A DNA stretch of 61,368 nucleotides from Pedobacter sp. GTDB lineage: Bacteria; Bacteroidota; Bacteroidia; Sphingobacteriales; Sphingobacteriaceae. The notes below the pieces were generated by a model. The model searched no databases. It was not told where the DNA came from and saw nothing but the letters and a program-made list of their open reading frames with translations. Shown here piece after piece: positions 33,724-42,486 of this stretch (position 1 is its first letter; every line of letters starts with the position of its first letter). The translations under genes were made by a program, and so were the position numbers. The DNA is taken from contig JANXVH010000129.1 of NCBI GenBank assembly GCA_025351765.1, forward strand, positions 1 to 61,368. Direction: 5' to 3'.

Positions 33724-36582
33724 ATGATGAAGCCTTTTTTACAAGAAGTAGCAGAAGATTTAGTGGAGAGGTTTGGCGATAGATTACAGCATTGTTCCAT
33801 CGTATTTAATAATAAAAGACCGGTTTCATACTTACAGAAGTACTTAGCTAATTGCATAAAAAAGCCCTTTTTTAGTCCTTCCTTTTATACAATACAAGAG
33901 TTTTTTGCAGAATCAGCTAATTATAAATTGTCAGATTTTTACATGCAGTTCTTTACGCTGCACAAAATTTATAATGAATTGCTGTTAGAAGAACACCTGG
34001 AGCCCATTAGCAGTTATAAGTTCTTTCCATTAGCTAAGATCATGCTGAACGACTTCAATCAAATTGATATCGATCTTGTGGATGCAGGCAAATTATACCG
34101 TGATCTGGAAGATATTTCTATTATTAACCAGGATTTTGATTACCTAAATCCGGAGCAGTATAAATTCTTATCTCAATTCTGGACATCGTATTCTGAAGGA
34201 AAGCATAAGAAACAACAGGAGCTATTTATTAAAATGTGGAGGCGAATGCCGAAGCTTTATCACAAATTTCATGCGGTATTAAAGGAGCAGCAACACATCA
34301 CTAATGGTTCTATGTACCGGCTTCTGGCAGAATCTGATTTAAACGCGCAGGAATTTATAAAAACATTTAATAAGGGGAAGATTGTTTTTATAGGTTTTAA
34401 TGCACTAAGTAATTCGGAAGCAAAGATATTTGCAAGGTTGCAGGAAACCGAAAGTGCCTTATTTTACTTTGATGCTGACCCGTATTATCTGGACGATCCA
34501 TTGCAGGAATCCGGACTCTTTTTAAGAAAAAACATTTACCAGATAGGTTTGCGGAATGAGTTTACAGGCCGTGCTGGTCTTATGAAGTCTGCTAATCATC
34601 AGGTAGACGTTTATAAAGTGCAGGGACAATCTGCACAGGCTAAAATTTTGAATAACATATTAGAGTCGGATTATTTAGAGGATAAAGAAATTGGAACAAC
34701 AGTTGTTGTTTTGGCCGATGAAAGCCTGCTGATTCCCACTTTACAAACCATCCCACAGGAATACCATGGTCAAGAGGTGGCCTTGAACGTTACAATGGGA
34801 TTTGCTTTATCTACCTCAAGTATTTTTGGGTTAACCGACCTTTGGTTAAACAGTCAACTAGAAGTTTTAAAAGGTAAAAAGGTCTCTTACCAAAATGTTG
34901 AAGCGTTTTTAACACATCCGCTAACTGGTCTAAGTCAAAGAATGCGGGATAAGATCCAAACCGCATTGCTTATTGAAAATCAGGTTGAAATATCTCATGA
35001 TAGGTTGCTGAAGCAAGGCGGGTTGTTTGAAGTTTTTTATCGTGCTAGTGGCGGCCCTCAATACGTAGTTTCTAACTTACTAAGTGTGTTGGACTTTGTG
35101 CTCAATAGGCTTTCCAACGCAAAAACATTAAAAAGAATAGACGCTGAACTTTTTGTAAAGACCATCCAAGAATTAAATAGACTGCATGATACTTTTGGAA
35201 AGCATATTGAATCGGAAGATATAACCTTTGTTATTTACCTGGTGCAAAAAGCGCTTAATGCCGTTGCTGTTCCACTTTCTGGGGATCCGCTGAATGGTAT
35301 ACAAGTGATGGGCTTGCTGGAAACCAGAAATCTAAATTTTGATAAGGTAGTTATACTGGGCTTTAACGAGGGGATAATTCCAAAATCTTCCATCGGGAAT
35401 AGCTTTATACCAGACAGTATACGGCGGGTTTATGGTTTGCCAGTTTTGGAAAATCTGGATGCAATTTCTTCATACATGGTTTACAGGCTTATCCAGCGGG
35501 CAAAAAGTATTAATTTAGTTTACAATAGTTTAACGGACGAATCAACATCAGGCGAGGCCAGTAGGATTTTAAAGCAACTTGCCTACGAAAGTGGCTTTAA
35601 CTTTAATTATCACGAGCTTAGCCTAAATGTAAAGGCTACGCCGGTCAAATCAGTACAGATCGAAAAGCAAAACAATAAGTTTATCCGTGAAACTTTGCAG
35701 CTTTATTTGGACAAAAAGAAGCTATTTTCGCCCTCTGCTTTAACTCAATATATTTCTAATCCGATTGATTTCTTCTTTAATTACGTTGCTGGTATAAAAG
35801 AGCCGAAAGAGGTAAGTGCAGTGGTGGAAGCTAACGAGATTGGCTCAATACTTCATAAAGTGATGGAATACTTTTACCAGGAGCTAAAAAGTGAAACCAT
35901 AACTGCAGTAGTAATTAAAGCAAGAAGAAAAAAGGTGCCTGCCTTAATACAGCAAGCTTTTGCAGCAGTCATGTTTAAAAACCCACACTTCGTTGTTGAG
36001 TATAAAGGCATGCAAAAGGTTGTTTTAGCAATAGTAGATGCTTATGTAAACGTAATATTAAATCAAGATGAAGTGCAGGCGCCATTTAATATCATCAATC
36101 TGGAACAAAAGGTTGAAGCTGAGCTTTTCTTCCCCTTGAATGGAAAAGAAGTAAGCGTAAAAATATTTGGCTACATAGATCGTATTGATTTAAAGGATGG
36201 GATTACCAAAATTATTGATTACAAAACAGGAAGTGATAAGTTGGTATTTAAAGATATAGCAGAATTATTTAACACGGATGGAAAACACATTAACAAAGCA
36301 CTCATTCAAACTTTAATATACACTTATGTTTATGAGCAGTTTGCCGGAAAAACCTGCGTAGAGCCTAATCTTTACGTAGTTAAAACTATGAGTCAGGAAG
36401 GGGTTTGGTTTAAAACAGGAAAACAGAGTCTTAGCGGCGACTTTCTTGAGGAGCTAAAACCACAATTTATGGAGGAGTTGCGTAAAAAGCTGACGGAACT
36501 ATTTGAAACGCCATACTTTAAGCCCAGTCTTGTAGAAGACAATTACAAATACTCTATTTATAAGACCTTATTCGGAAGATAA
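33724..36582 (+). CDS. addB: AddB-like PD-(D/E)XK nuclease subunit lacking Fe-S cysteines
   Basis: The 952-residue partner of AddA. The N-terminal half is an inactivated helicase-like region with no Walker A loop (FNNKRPVSYLQ at the usual place). The C-terminal nuclease has EIGSILHKVMEYFYQEL, the YIDRIDLKDG acidic site and KIIDYKTGSDK. In AddB and relatives this nuclease is stapled by an iron-sulfur cluster held by one Cys before the domain and a C-x2-C-x5-C tail. Here those positions are Asn679 (YISNPIDFFF) and Tyr941, Ser944 and Phe950 (YKYSIYKTLFGR), so no cluster can form. The catalytic residues remain. The addA-addB order and 1-bp gap indicate co-translation. Confidence 0.88.
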   Translation: MMKPFLQEVAEDLVERFGDRLQHCSIVFNNKRPVSYLQKYLANCIKKPFFSPSFYTIQEFFAESANYKLSDFYMQFFTLHKIYNELLLEEHLEPISSYKFFPLAKIMLNDFNQIDIDLVDAGKLYRDLEDISIINQDFDYLNPEQYKFLSQFWTSYSEGKHKKQQELFIKMWRRMPKLYHKFHAVLKEQQHITNGSMYRLLAESDLNAQEFIKTFNKGKIVFIGFNALSNSEAKIFARLQETESALFYFDADPYYLDDPLQESGLFLRKNIYQIGLRNEFTGRAGLMKSANHQVDVYKVQGQSAQAKILNNILESDYLEDKEIGTTVVVLADESLLIPTLQTIPQEYHGQEVALNVTMGFALSTSSIFGLTDLWLNSQLEVLKGKKVSYQNVEAFLTHPLTGLSQRMRDKIQTALLIENQVEISHDRLLKQGGLFEVFYRASGGPQYVVSNLLSVLDFVLNRLSNAKTLKRIDAELFVKTIQELNRLHDTFGKHIESEDITFVIYLVQKALNAVAVPLSGDPLNGIQVMGLLETRNLNFDKVVILGFNEGIIPKSSIGNSFIPDSIRRVYGLPVLENLDAISSYMVYRLIQRAKSINLVYNSLTDESTSGEASRILKQLAYESGFNFNYHELSLNVKATPVKSVQIEKQNNKFIRETLQLYLDKKKLFSPSALTQYISNPIDFFFNYVAGIKEPKEVSAVVEANEIGSILHKVMEYFYQELKSETITAVVIKARRKKVPALIQQAFAAVMFKNPHFVVEYKGMQKVVLAIVDAYVNVILNQDEVQAPFNIINLEQKVEAELFFPLNGKEVSVKIFGYIDRIDLKDGITKIIDYKTGSDKLVFKDIAELFNTDGKHINKALIQTLIYTYVYEQFAGKTCVEPNLYVVKTMSQEGVWFKTGKQSLSGDFLEELKPQFMEELRKKLTELFETPYFKPSLVEDNYKYSIYKTLFGR

Positions 36583-36686
36583 GTTATAAATACCATAAAA
36601 ATAAGTGATTTAATTCAACTTGGATTAAGGGTATTTGAGCGTATTGTAACACTTTACTTTCAATCAATATGCATAGATTGATAAAA

Positions 36687-36717
36687 TTGCATATAAACAC
36701 AATTTTATCTAAGTTTG
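36687..36717 (+). promoter_or_regulatory. pdhB promoter
   Basis: TTG at 36687-36689, a 20-bp spacer, then TAAGTTTG at 36710-36717: an exact match to the Bacteroidota consensus. The predicted leader to the ATG at 36742 is about 20 nt. Confidence 0.7.
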
Positions 36718-36741
36718 CTCCAATTAATATTTTCATAGATA

Positions 36742-37728
36742 ATGAGAGAGATTCAATTTAGAGAAGCTTTACGTGAAGCCTTAAGCGAAGAAATGCGTAA
36801 GAACGAGAACATTTTTTTGATGGGCGAAGAGGTAGCGCAATACAATGGTGCATATAAAGTTAGCCAGGGTATGCTGGATGAATTTGGAGATAAACGTATT
36901 ATTGATACGCCTATTGCTGAACTGGGTTTTACCGGAATCGGAATTGGGGCAGCAATGAACGGCTTGATCCCTATTATTGAGTTTATGACGTTCAATTTCT
37001 CTTTGGTTGCAATAGATCAGATTATTAACGGGGCGGCTAAAATATTATCAATGAGTGGCGGCCAGTTTTCTGTTCCCATCGTATTTCGCGGTCCAACCGG
37101 TAATGCAGGCCAGCTTGGTGCACAGCACTCTCAGAATTTTGAGAACTGGTATGCCAACTGTCCAGGATTAAAGGTAGTTGTTCCTTCTACTCCGTATGAA
37201 GCAAAGGGTTTATTAAAGCAATCAATATTAGATCCAGATCCTGTAATTTTTATGGAATCTGAGGTAATGTATGGAGATAAAGGAGAAGTTCCGGATGGAG
37301 AGTATTACCTGCCAATTGGCAAAGCTAATGTTGTTAAAGAGGGAACTGATGTTACGATTGTCACTTTCGGTAAAATGTTAACACGTGTTGTTAATCCTGC
37401 AGTTGAAGAGTTGACTAAAGAAGGTGTTAGTGTTGAAGTAATAGACCTGCGTACTGTACGTCCTATAGACTATGCTACCATTTTAGCATCTGTAAAGAAG
37501 ACTAACCGTTTGGTAATTGTGGAAGAGGCATGGCCTTTGGCATCTATCTCATCAGAAATAGCGTTCAATGTTCAAAAGAATGCGTTTGATTACCTTGATG
37601 CCCCTGTGCTTAGGATAACTTGTGCAGATGTACCTCTACCATACGCGCCAACACTTATTGCCGCTAGTTTGCCAAATGCAGAGAGAGTCGTTAAAGCAGT
37701 AAAAGAAGTATTATACGTAACGAAGTAA
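36742..37728 (+). CDS. pdhB: Pyruvate dehydrogenase E1 beta subunit
   Basis: The 328-residue beta subunit of the thiamine-diphosphate-dependent E1 component decarboxylates pyruvate with its alpha partner. Conserved parts are MREIQFREALREALSEEM, NIFLMGEEVAQYNGAYKVS (with the ThDP-activating Glu), the potassium-site region GPTGNAGQLGAQHSQ and LRTVRPIDYATI. The alpha subunit and E2 are not adjacent, a split arrangement usual in Bacteroidota. It has its own promoter and terminator. Confidence 0.92.
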   Translation: MREIQFREALREALSEEMRKNENIFLMGEEVAQYNGAYKVSQGMLDEFGDKRIIDTPIAELGFTGIGIGAAMNGLIPIIEFMTFNFSLVAIDQIINGAAKILSMSGGQFSVPIVFRGPTGNAGQLGAQHSQNFENWYANCPGLKVVVPSTPYEAKGLLKQSILDPDPVIFMESEVMYGDKGEVPDGEYYLPIGKANVVKEGTDVTIVTFGKMLTRVVNPAVEELTKEGVSVEVIDLRTVRPIDYATILASVKKTNRLVIVEEAWPLASISSEIAFNVQKNAFDYLDAPVLRITCADVPLPYAPTLIAASLPNAERVVKAVKEVLYVTK

Positions 37729-37760
37729 GTATTTACGGAGTTGTCGGTAAAAAAAATATG

Positions 37761-37786
37761 ATCCCGCTGGTAAAGGCCTGCGGGAT
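37761..37786 (+). terminator. pdhB terminator
   Basis: Arms 37761-37767 (atcccgc) and 37780-37786 (gcgggat) with a 12-nt loop, followed by a T-run. It lies 32 bp after the pdhB stop. Confidence 0.8.
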
Positions 37787-37838
37787 TTTTTATTTACTTT
37801 TGGCGCCGGTGCGCTTTAAAATAAAATAAGAGATTAAA

Positions 37839-40157
37839 ATGAGTGATTACTCGAGAATTATCGCTGCCGAATTGGGCATAAATGAAAAGCAGGTGGCTGC
37901 AACTGTTTTGCTATTGGACGATGGGGCTACGGTACCGTTTATTTCACGTTACCGTAAAGAAATGACAGGCACGCTTGATGAAGTGCAGGTGGCTACAATT
38001 CGGGATCGTACGCTACAGCTACGGGAACTAGATAAGCGCCGCGAGGCGATACTAAAAGCATTGTCTGCACTTGATAAACTTACTCCTGATTTGGAGTCGC
38101 AGATCAATGCTGCCGTCAATATTGCTACAATAGAAGATATTTACCTTCCTTATAAGCCCAAAAGAAAAACAAGAGCATCCGAAGCGAGAAAGAAAGGATT
38201 GGAACCACTAGCCATAAAACTTCTAATTCAAGACAATGCTAAACCTGAAGAACTGGCTAAAGATTATCTAAGTGCAGAATTTGAGGTAAATTCAATTGAA
38301 AACGCATTGCTTGGGGCAAGAGATATTATTGCAGAGCTAATTAATGAGCATGTTGATGCACGTACATCAATGAGAAAATACTTTCAGCAACAAACCATAC
38401 TTAAATCTACGCTAATTAAGGGTAAGGATCAAGATGGCGTCAAATATAAAGATTATTTCAATTGGGAAGAACCGCTAAAGACCGCGCCTTCTCATCGCCT
38501 GCTTGCTATTAGAAGAGCAGAGAATGAGAATGTGCTGAAAGTAGATACCATGCCTGCCGAAGAAGGGGCGATAGCTTTACTTGAAAAGCAATTCATAAAA
38601 AATAACAGTGAAAGTTCTAAACAAATAAAACTCGCCATACAAGATAGCTATAAGCGTTTGCTGGGGCCGGCAATGGAAACCGAAATCCGCGGACTTTCAA
38701 AAGAAAAGGCAGATGAAGAAGCAATTCGTGTATTTGCGGAAAACGCCCGACAACTCCTTTTAGCTGCTCCAATGGGGGAGAAGAACATAATGGGAATTGA
38801 TCCTGGTTTCCGTACGGGATGCAAGGTTGTTTGCTTGGATGCTCAAGGTAAATTGCTGGAAAACACAACCATTTATCCTCATAGTGGTAATAGGGCAGTA
38901 AAAGACTCCGGAACAATTATAAACAACTTAGTAACTGAATACAAAATTGAAGCAGTTGCTATTGGAAACGGCACTGCAGGAAGAGAAACTGAAGCTTTTT
39001 TAAGGGGGTTGGCAATACCTGAGGTACTAATTGTTATGGTCAATGAAAATGGCGCATCTGTATACTCTGCTTCAGATGTGGCGCGTGAGGAATTTCCAAA
39101 GTATGACATTACCGTTCGTGGAGCCGTCTCTATTGGTCGCCGTTTAATGGATCCATTGGCAGAGCTTGTTAAAATTGATCCTAAATCTATAGGTGTTGGC
39201 CAATATCAGCACGATGTGGATCAAGGTAAACTGCAGGCATCCCTTGATGATACCGTAATGAGCTGTGTAAATGCGGTGGGGGTGGAGCTCAATACAGCCT
39301 CAAAACAAATATTAGCTTATGTGTCTGGATTAGGCCCGCAATTGGCACAAAATATCGTGAACTATCGTAATGAGCATGGGGCATTTAAAACGCGGGATAG
39401 TTTAAGAAAGGTTCCCCGGCTTGGAGATAAGGCCTTTGAGCAAGCTGCCGGATTTTTAAGAATTAGAAATGCAGAACATGCACTGGATACCAGTGCCGTA
39501 CATCCTGAAAGGTATCAATTGGTAAATAAAATGGCCAGGGATTTGAACTGCAGTGTTTCCCAGCTAATGAGGGATGCAGATTTGCGTAAACAAATCAAAT
39601 TGCAGCAATATGTAAATGAAGAGATAGGATTGCCAACGTTGAATGATATATTGCAGGAATTGGCGAAACCGGGTAGAGACCCGAGGGAACAGTTTGAAGC
39701 TTTTAGTTTTACGGAAGGTGTAAATGCAATCTCAGATTTAAAAGTTGGCATGAAGCTTCCTGGCATGGTCACCAACATTACCAATTTTGGTGCTTTTGTT
39801 GATATTGGTGTTCACCAGGATGGCCTTGTTCATACCAGTCACCTGTCTAATAAATTTGTTTCCAATGCGGCTGATGTAGTTAAGGTTCATCAGAAAGTTG
39901 AGGTTACAGTAGTTGAAGTAGACTTAGCACGAAAAAGAATTTCCTTGTCTATGAAAACGGAAATAGCTGCCCCAAAACAAAAGCAGGAACAAAAGAAACC
40001 TAACGGAATACCAAAAAATATAACTAGGGAACCGCGGCCGCAGCAGCATAGGCAGCCCACAAATCAGCAAAATCCTAAAGCGCTTCCTAAAGAAAAAAAG
40101 AATGCAGACGGAGATCTGCAGTTGAAACTGGAGGCATTAAAAAATATGTTTAAATAA
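37839..40157 (+). CDS. tex: Tex family RNA-binding protein
   Basis: The 772-residue protein has the multi-domain Tex layout. An N-terminal helical region with LPYKPKRKTRASEARKKGL comes first, then a YqgF-like fold around NIMGIDPGFRTGCKVVCLD and AIGNGTAGRETEAFL. Helix-hairpin-helix repeats (SKQILAYVSGLG, RDSLRKVPRLGDKAFEQAA) follow, and then an S1 RNA-binding domain at about 645-705 (GMKLPGMVTNITNFGAFVDI). Tex proteins bind nucleic acid and influence transcription. The tail is basic and rich in Gln and Pro. Monocistronic. Confidence 0.93.
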   Translation: MSDYSRIIAAELGINEKQVAATVLLLDDGATVPFISRYRKEMTGTLDEVQVATIRDRTLQLRELDKRREAILKALSALDKLTPDLESQINAAVNIATIEDIYLPYKPKRKTRASEARKKGLEPLAIKLLIQDNAKPEELAKDYLSAEFEVNSIENALLGARDIIAELINEHVDARTSMRKYFQQQTILKSTLIKGKDQDGVKYKDYFNWEEPLKTAPSHRLLAIRRAENENVLKVDTMPAEEGAIALLEKQFIKNNSESSKQIKLAIQDSYKRLLGPAMETEIRGLSKEKADEEAIRVFAENARQLLLAAPMGEKNIMGIDPGFRTGCKVVCLDAQGKLLENTTIYPHSGNRAVKDSGTIINNLVTEYKIEAVAIGNGTAGRETEAFLRGLAIPEVLIVMVNENGASVYSASDVAREEFPKYDITVRGAVSIGRRLMDPLAELVKIDPKSIGVGQYQHDVDQGKLQASLDDTVMSCVNAVGVELNTASKQILAYVSGLGPQLAQNIVNYRNEHGAFKTRDSLRKVPRLGDKAFEQAAGFLRIRNAEHALDTSAVHPERYQLVNKMARDLNCSVSQLMRDADLRKQIKLQQYVNEEIGLPTLNDILQELAKPGRDPREQFEAFSFTEGVNAISDLKVGMKLPGMVTNITNFGAFVDIGVHQDGLVHTSHLSNKFVSNAADVVKVHQKVEVTVVEVDLARKRISLSMKTEIAAPKQKQEQKKPNGIPKNITREPRPQQHRQPTNQQNPKALPKEKKNADGDLQLKLEALKNMFK

Positions 40158-40186
40158 ATTATAGGAGGCAACTGCCTCCTGTAATT

Positions 40187-40663
40187 TTACAATTCAATTT
40201 GTCTTCTGATGCTTTCTTCTAAGGAGATCAGCGTTTCGGTTCTTTGAATACCTGGAACAGCCTGAATCTCTTCATTCAAAACATGCCTAAGATGCCCGGT
40301 GTCCCGACAAATAATCTTTGCAAACATGCTATATGATCCAGTTGTATAGTGAAGCTCTACTACTTCCTTTATCTTACTTAATTGAGCCACTGCATCTTTA
40401 TACTGAATCCCTTTTTCCAGGTAAATACCCAAAAAGGCACAAATATCGTAACCCGCTTTTTGCGGATCAATGATGAGGTGAGAACCTTTTATAATGCCCA
40501 TTTCATGCAGTTTTTTCATTCTTACGTGAATTGTTCCGCCTGAAACTATCAAATCTTTAGCGATTTCTGTATAGGGTTTAGTGGCATCTAGCATCAATTG
40601 TTTCAGGATGTCAATATCCAGGTTATCAATTTCTAAATTTTGGTTTTCTTTTTTAAGCATCAT
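40187..40663 (-). CDS. Lrp/AsnC family transcriptional regulator
   Basis: A ~158-residue feast/famine regulator. The winged helix-turn-helix LDIDILKQLMLDATKPYTEIAKDL is near the N-terminus. The rest is a RAM ligand-binding domain (DAVAQLSKIKEVVELHYTTGSYSMFAKIICRD). The first ATG is at 40663; the preceding in-frame TTG at 40678 is less likely, because a -7 box (TAAATTTG, complement of 40686-40693) would place the transcript start just upstream. It is divergent from the tRNA-like genes and the two promoters share the 149-bp gap. Effector unknown. Confidence 0.88.
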   Translation of the reverse strand: MMLKKENQNLEIDNLDIDILKQLMLDATKPYTEIAKDLIVSGGTIHVRMKKLHEMGIIKGSHLIIDPQKAGYDICAFLGIYLEKGIQYKDAVAQLSKIKEVVELHYTTGSYSMFAKIICRDTGHLRHVLNEEIQAVPGIQRTETLISLEESIRRQIEL

Positions 40664-40685
40664 TTTAATATATGGCAACTAAAAC

Positions 40686-40693
40686 CAAATTTA
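40686..40693 (-). promoter_or_regulatory. -7 box of the Lrp/AsnC gene
   Basis: The minus strand reads TAAATTTG, a perfect TAnnTTTG. No TTG is obvious 19-21 bp upstream. It points away from the promoter of the tRNA-like genes. Confidence 0.4.
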
Positions 40694-40734
40694 ATTATTA
40701 ATATGGTAAAAATAAAATAATATGTTTAAAATAT

Positions 40735-40765
40735 TTGCAACATTATAGGGTTGTTGTTACATTTG
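40735..40765 (+). promoter_or_regulatory. Promoter of the tRNA-like genes
   Basis: TTG at 40735-40737 (in TTTG), 20-bp spacer, then TACATTTG at 40758-40765: a perfect match to the housekeeping consensus, 47 bp before the first tRNA-like gene. Confidence 0.7.
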
Positions 40766-40812
40766 TATCAAGCGGTAATAAAAAAATAGTGCTTTAAAAT
40801 ATGCTTATACTC

Positions 40813-40919
40813 TGTAGGGTGGTGAAATTGGCAGACGCACCTCCTTGTCTCGGTGGTGGAGAATTGGGAAACCCGTAAGGGCTAACTACTCCTTGAAGGT
40901 TCGACTCCTTCCCCTACAG
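40813..40919 (+). tRNA. Atypical type II tRNA-like gene 1 (nominal anticodon GUC)
   Basis: The RNA folds as a cloverleaf of about 107 nt. The acceptor TGTAGGG (40813-40819) pairs perfectly with CCCTACA (40912-40918). The D-arm has GTG/CGC and the GG pair at 40830-40831, and the T-arm is GAAGG-TTCGACT-CCTTC (40895-40911). The anticodon stem CCTCC (40840-40844)/GGTGG (40852-40856) has a central U-U mismatch, and the 7-nt loop is TTGTCTC. That places GUC (Asp) at 34-36 with pyrimidines at 37 and 38, unlike normal tRNAs. The discriminator is G and CCA is not encoded (gcaa follows). The variable region 40857-40894 is about 38 nt, closed by GGAG/CTCC and containing CCC-gtaa-GGG. The D- and T-arm text is most like tRNA-Leu, but Leu tRNAs carry A at 73. 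Confidence 0.6.
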
Positions 40920-40966
40920 CAAAACAGATAGGAGATTGCTATTTGTGATTATTGTTCTTTATATAA

Positions 40967-41111
40967 TGTTGGGTGGTGAAATTGGCAGACACGCCTCCTT
41001 GTCTCGGTGGTGGGGACCAATGGATAAACGCAGTTTATGGGTTGACCACAAATTAATTTTTGAACTGTAGCTAACTACCCCTTGAAGGTTCGACTCCTTC
41101 CCCAACAGCCA
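40967..41111 (+). tRNA. Atypical type II tRNA-like gene 2 with a ~73-nt variable arm
   Basis: The second copy is about 145 nt with CCA encoded (41109-41111). The acceptor TGTTGGG (40967-40973) pairs with CCCAACA (41101-41107), a compensated change relative to copy 1. The D-arm is GTG/CAC. The anticodon arm 40994-41010 is identical to copy 1, including loop TTGTCTC and the U-U mismatch. The T-arm is identical and the discriminator is G. The variable region 41011-41083 is about 73 nt, closed by GGGG (41012-41015)/CCCC (41078-41081). Inside are hairpins ATAAAC/GTTTAT (41024-41029/41033-41038) and perhaps CAAA/TTTG and GTAG/CTAC. GCTAACTAC before the closing stem is shared with copy 1. Leu or Ser identity, or a non-translational role, cannot be settled by eye. 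Confidence 0.55.
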
Positions 41112-41143
41112 GTTTTTTTATGAATAATAAGTTAGTTAAAATC

Positions 41144-41167
41144 GAGTGGCCCCGGATAGGGCCACTC
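41144..41167 (+). terminator. Terminator of the tRNA-like unit
   Basis: Arms 41144-41152 (gagtggccc) and 41159-41167 (gggccactc), a 9-bp perfect stem with 6-nt loop, followed by TTTTTT. It ends the promoter-tRNA-tRNA unit and stands just beyond the stop of the convergent amidohydrolase gene. Confidence 0.88.
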
Positions 41168-41178
41168 TTTTTTATGTC

Positions 41179-42486
41179 TCATTTTTTATCAGCGCTATAT
41201 TTATCGCTAAACTTTTTGTCCAATTGCTTATGCAAATTATCCAGGTTGATATCTCTTCCCTGAATAAAAGCACGCTCTACTTTGTTTGTTTTCATATCCA
41301 ATGCATCGCCAGCAGAGATAAATAAGGTAGCATCCTTCCCAATTTCTAAACTTCCTGTTGTTTTATCTATGCCCAAAACTTTAGCTGTATTAAGTGTTAT
41401 TGTTTGCAAGGCTTTTTCCTTATCAAGTCCCCATGCTGCTACAGTACCTGCCATAAACGGAAGGTTTCTTTGTTGCCAATAACCCTCTATACTTACCACA
41501 ACTTCAATGCCTGCATTAGCTAGTATGCCTGCATTTTTATACGGCATGTTTACATCATCGTCATTGTTAACTGGCAAAGCATGTGGTTGTTTAACGATAA
41601 CCGTAATTCCATTTTCTTTTAAGAACGGAATGACTAGATAGGCCTCATCACCTCCAACAATTACAGGTGTAATCCCATATTTTTTGGCAAACTTTACTGC
41701 TGCTATTATATCTTTTTGAGAATCAACTGCTATGAAAAGCTTTTCTTTTCCATCAAAAAGATGCCCCATGGCCGCAAGGCGCGCATTTATAAAAGCTGGT
41801 TTATCAGTCTCTTTATAGGCTTTTGCTTCAGTAAATAGCTGGTCTAATTCGTTAATCAAGGCTTGTATACGCTCTTGGATTTCATCTTGACTCGGACTTC
41901 CTGCTCTGCCCAAACCTCTAAATGCTGGGGTAGCCGGCCATTTCATGTGTTGTGCATCATCCTTTCTAATGGCGGCATCTTCCCAGTTCCAGGCATCCAG
42001 CTGAACTACAGACGAGCTTCCTGATATGGTTCCACCCTGAGGTGTAATCTGCGCCATTAAAATCCCGTTGCTTCTTAATGTTGCAGGAACTTTTGAGTCG
42101 GTATTATAAGCAACCAATGATCGGATATGCGGATTAAAGTTGCCAATTTCCTCAAAATCAAGCGTAGCCTTTACCGCCTCAAACTCTGTCAAGCCTAAAT
42201 TTGTATTCGGGGCAATAAATCCCGGGTACACATGTTTACCATTAGCGGTAATCACATTCACGCCTGTTAAGTCAAACTTTGCAACGGTGGCATCGCCAAC
42301 TGCAGTTATCTTTCCTTTATCAAACATCACGTAACCATTTTCGATTACCTGACCGTTACCTAAGTGCAGCTTTGCACCCATTATAGCTATTTTTTTATCC
42401 TGGGCTTTGGCAGGATAAATATTTGCCTGTGCAAAAGCACCGAAACCTAAACCTGCCAGGAGCAGGGTTAAAATATATTTATTCAT
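41179..42486 (-). CDS. Exported amidohydrolase-fold protein with lost metal ligands
   Basis: The 435-residue protein has a signal peptide (LTLLLAGLGFGAFAQA) and an imidazolonepropionase-like amidohydrolase fold: a small beta-sandwich (KIAIMGAKLHLGNGQVIENG), the turn into the barrel HVYPGFIAPNTNLGLTE, and the C-terminal ALQTITLNTAKVLGID ... GKDATLFISAGD. In active enzymes the strand after PGxID reads HxH; here it is NTN, and the later His ligands are not apparent, so it is probably not a metal-dependent hydrolase. It overlaps the next gene by 8 bp. It may be a partner subunit of that protein. Confidence 0.85.
   Translation of the reverse strand: MNKYILTLLLAGLGFGAFAQANIYPAKAQDKKIAIMGAKLHLGNGQVIENGYVMFDKGKITAVGDATVAKFDLTGVNVITANGKHVYPGFIAPNTNLGLTEFEAVKATLDFEEIGNFNPHIRSLVAYNTDSKVPATLRSNGILMAQITPQGGTISGSSSVVQLDAWNWEDAAIRKDDAQHMKWPATPAFRGLGRAGSPSQDEIQERIQALINELDQLFTEAKAYKETDKPAFINARLAAMGHLFDGKEKLFIAVDSQKDIIAAVKFAKKYGITPVIVGGDEAYLVIPFLKENGITVIVKQPHALPVNNDDDVNMPYKNAGILANAGIEVVVSIEGYWQQRNLPFMAGTVAAWGLDKEKALQTITLNTAKVLGIDKTTGSLEIGKDATLFISAGDALDMKTNKVERAFIQGRDINLDNLHKQLDKKFSDKYSADKK

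Noticed and set aside
40840..40856. Group I intron or split anticodon loop explaining the odd tRNA-like genes
   Set aside because: Extra bases lie in the variable region, not in the anticodon loop, and are far too few for a group I intron.
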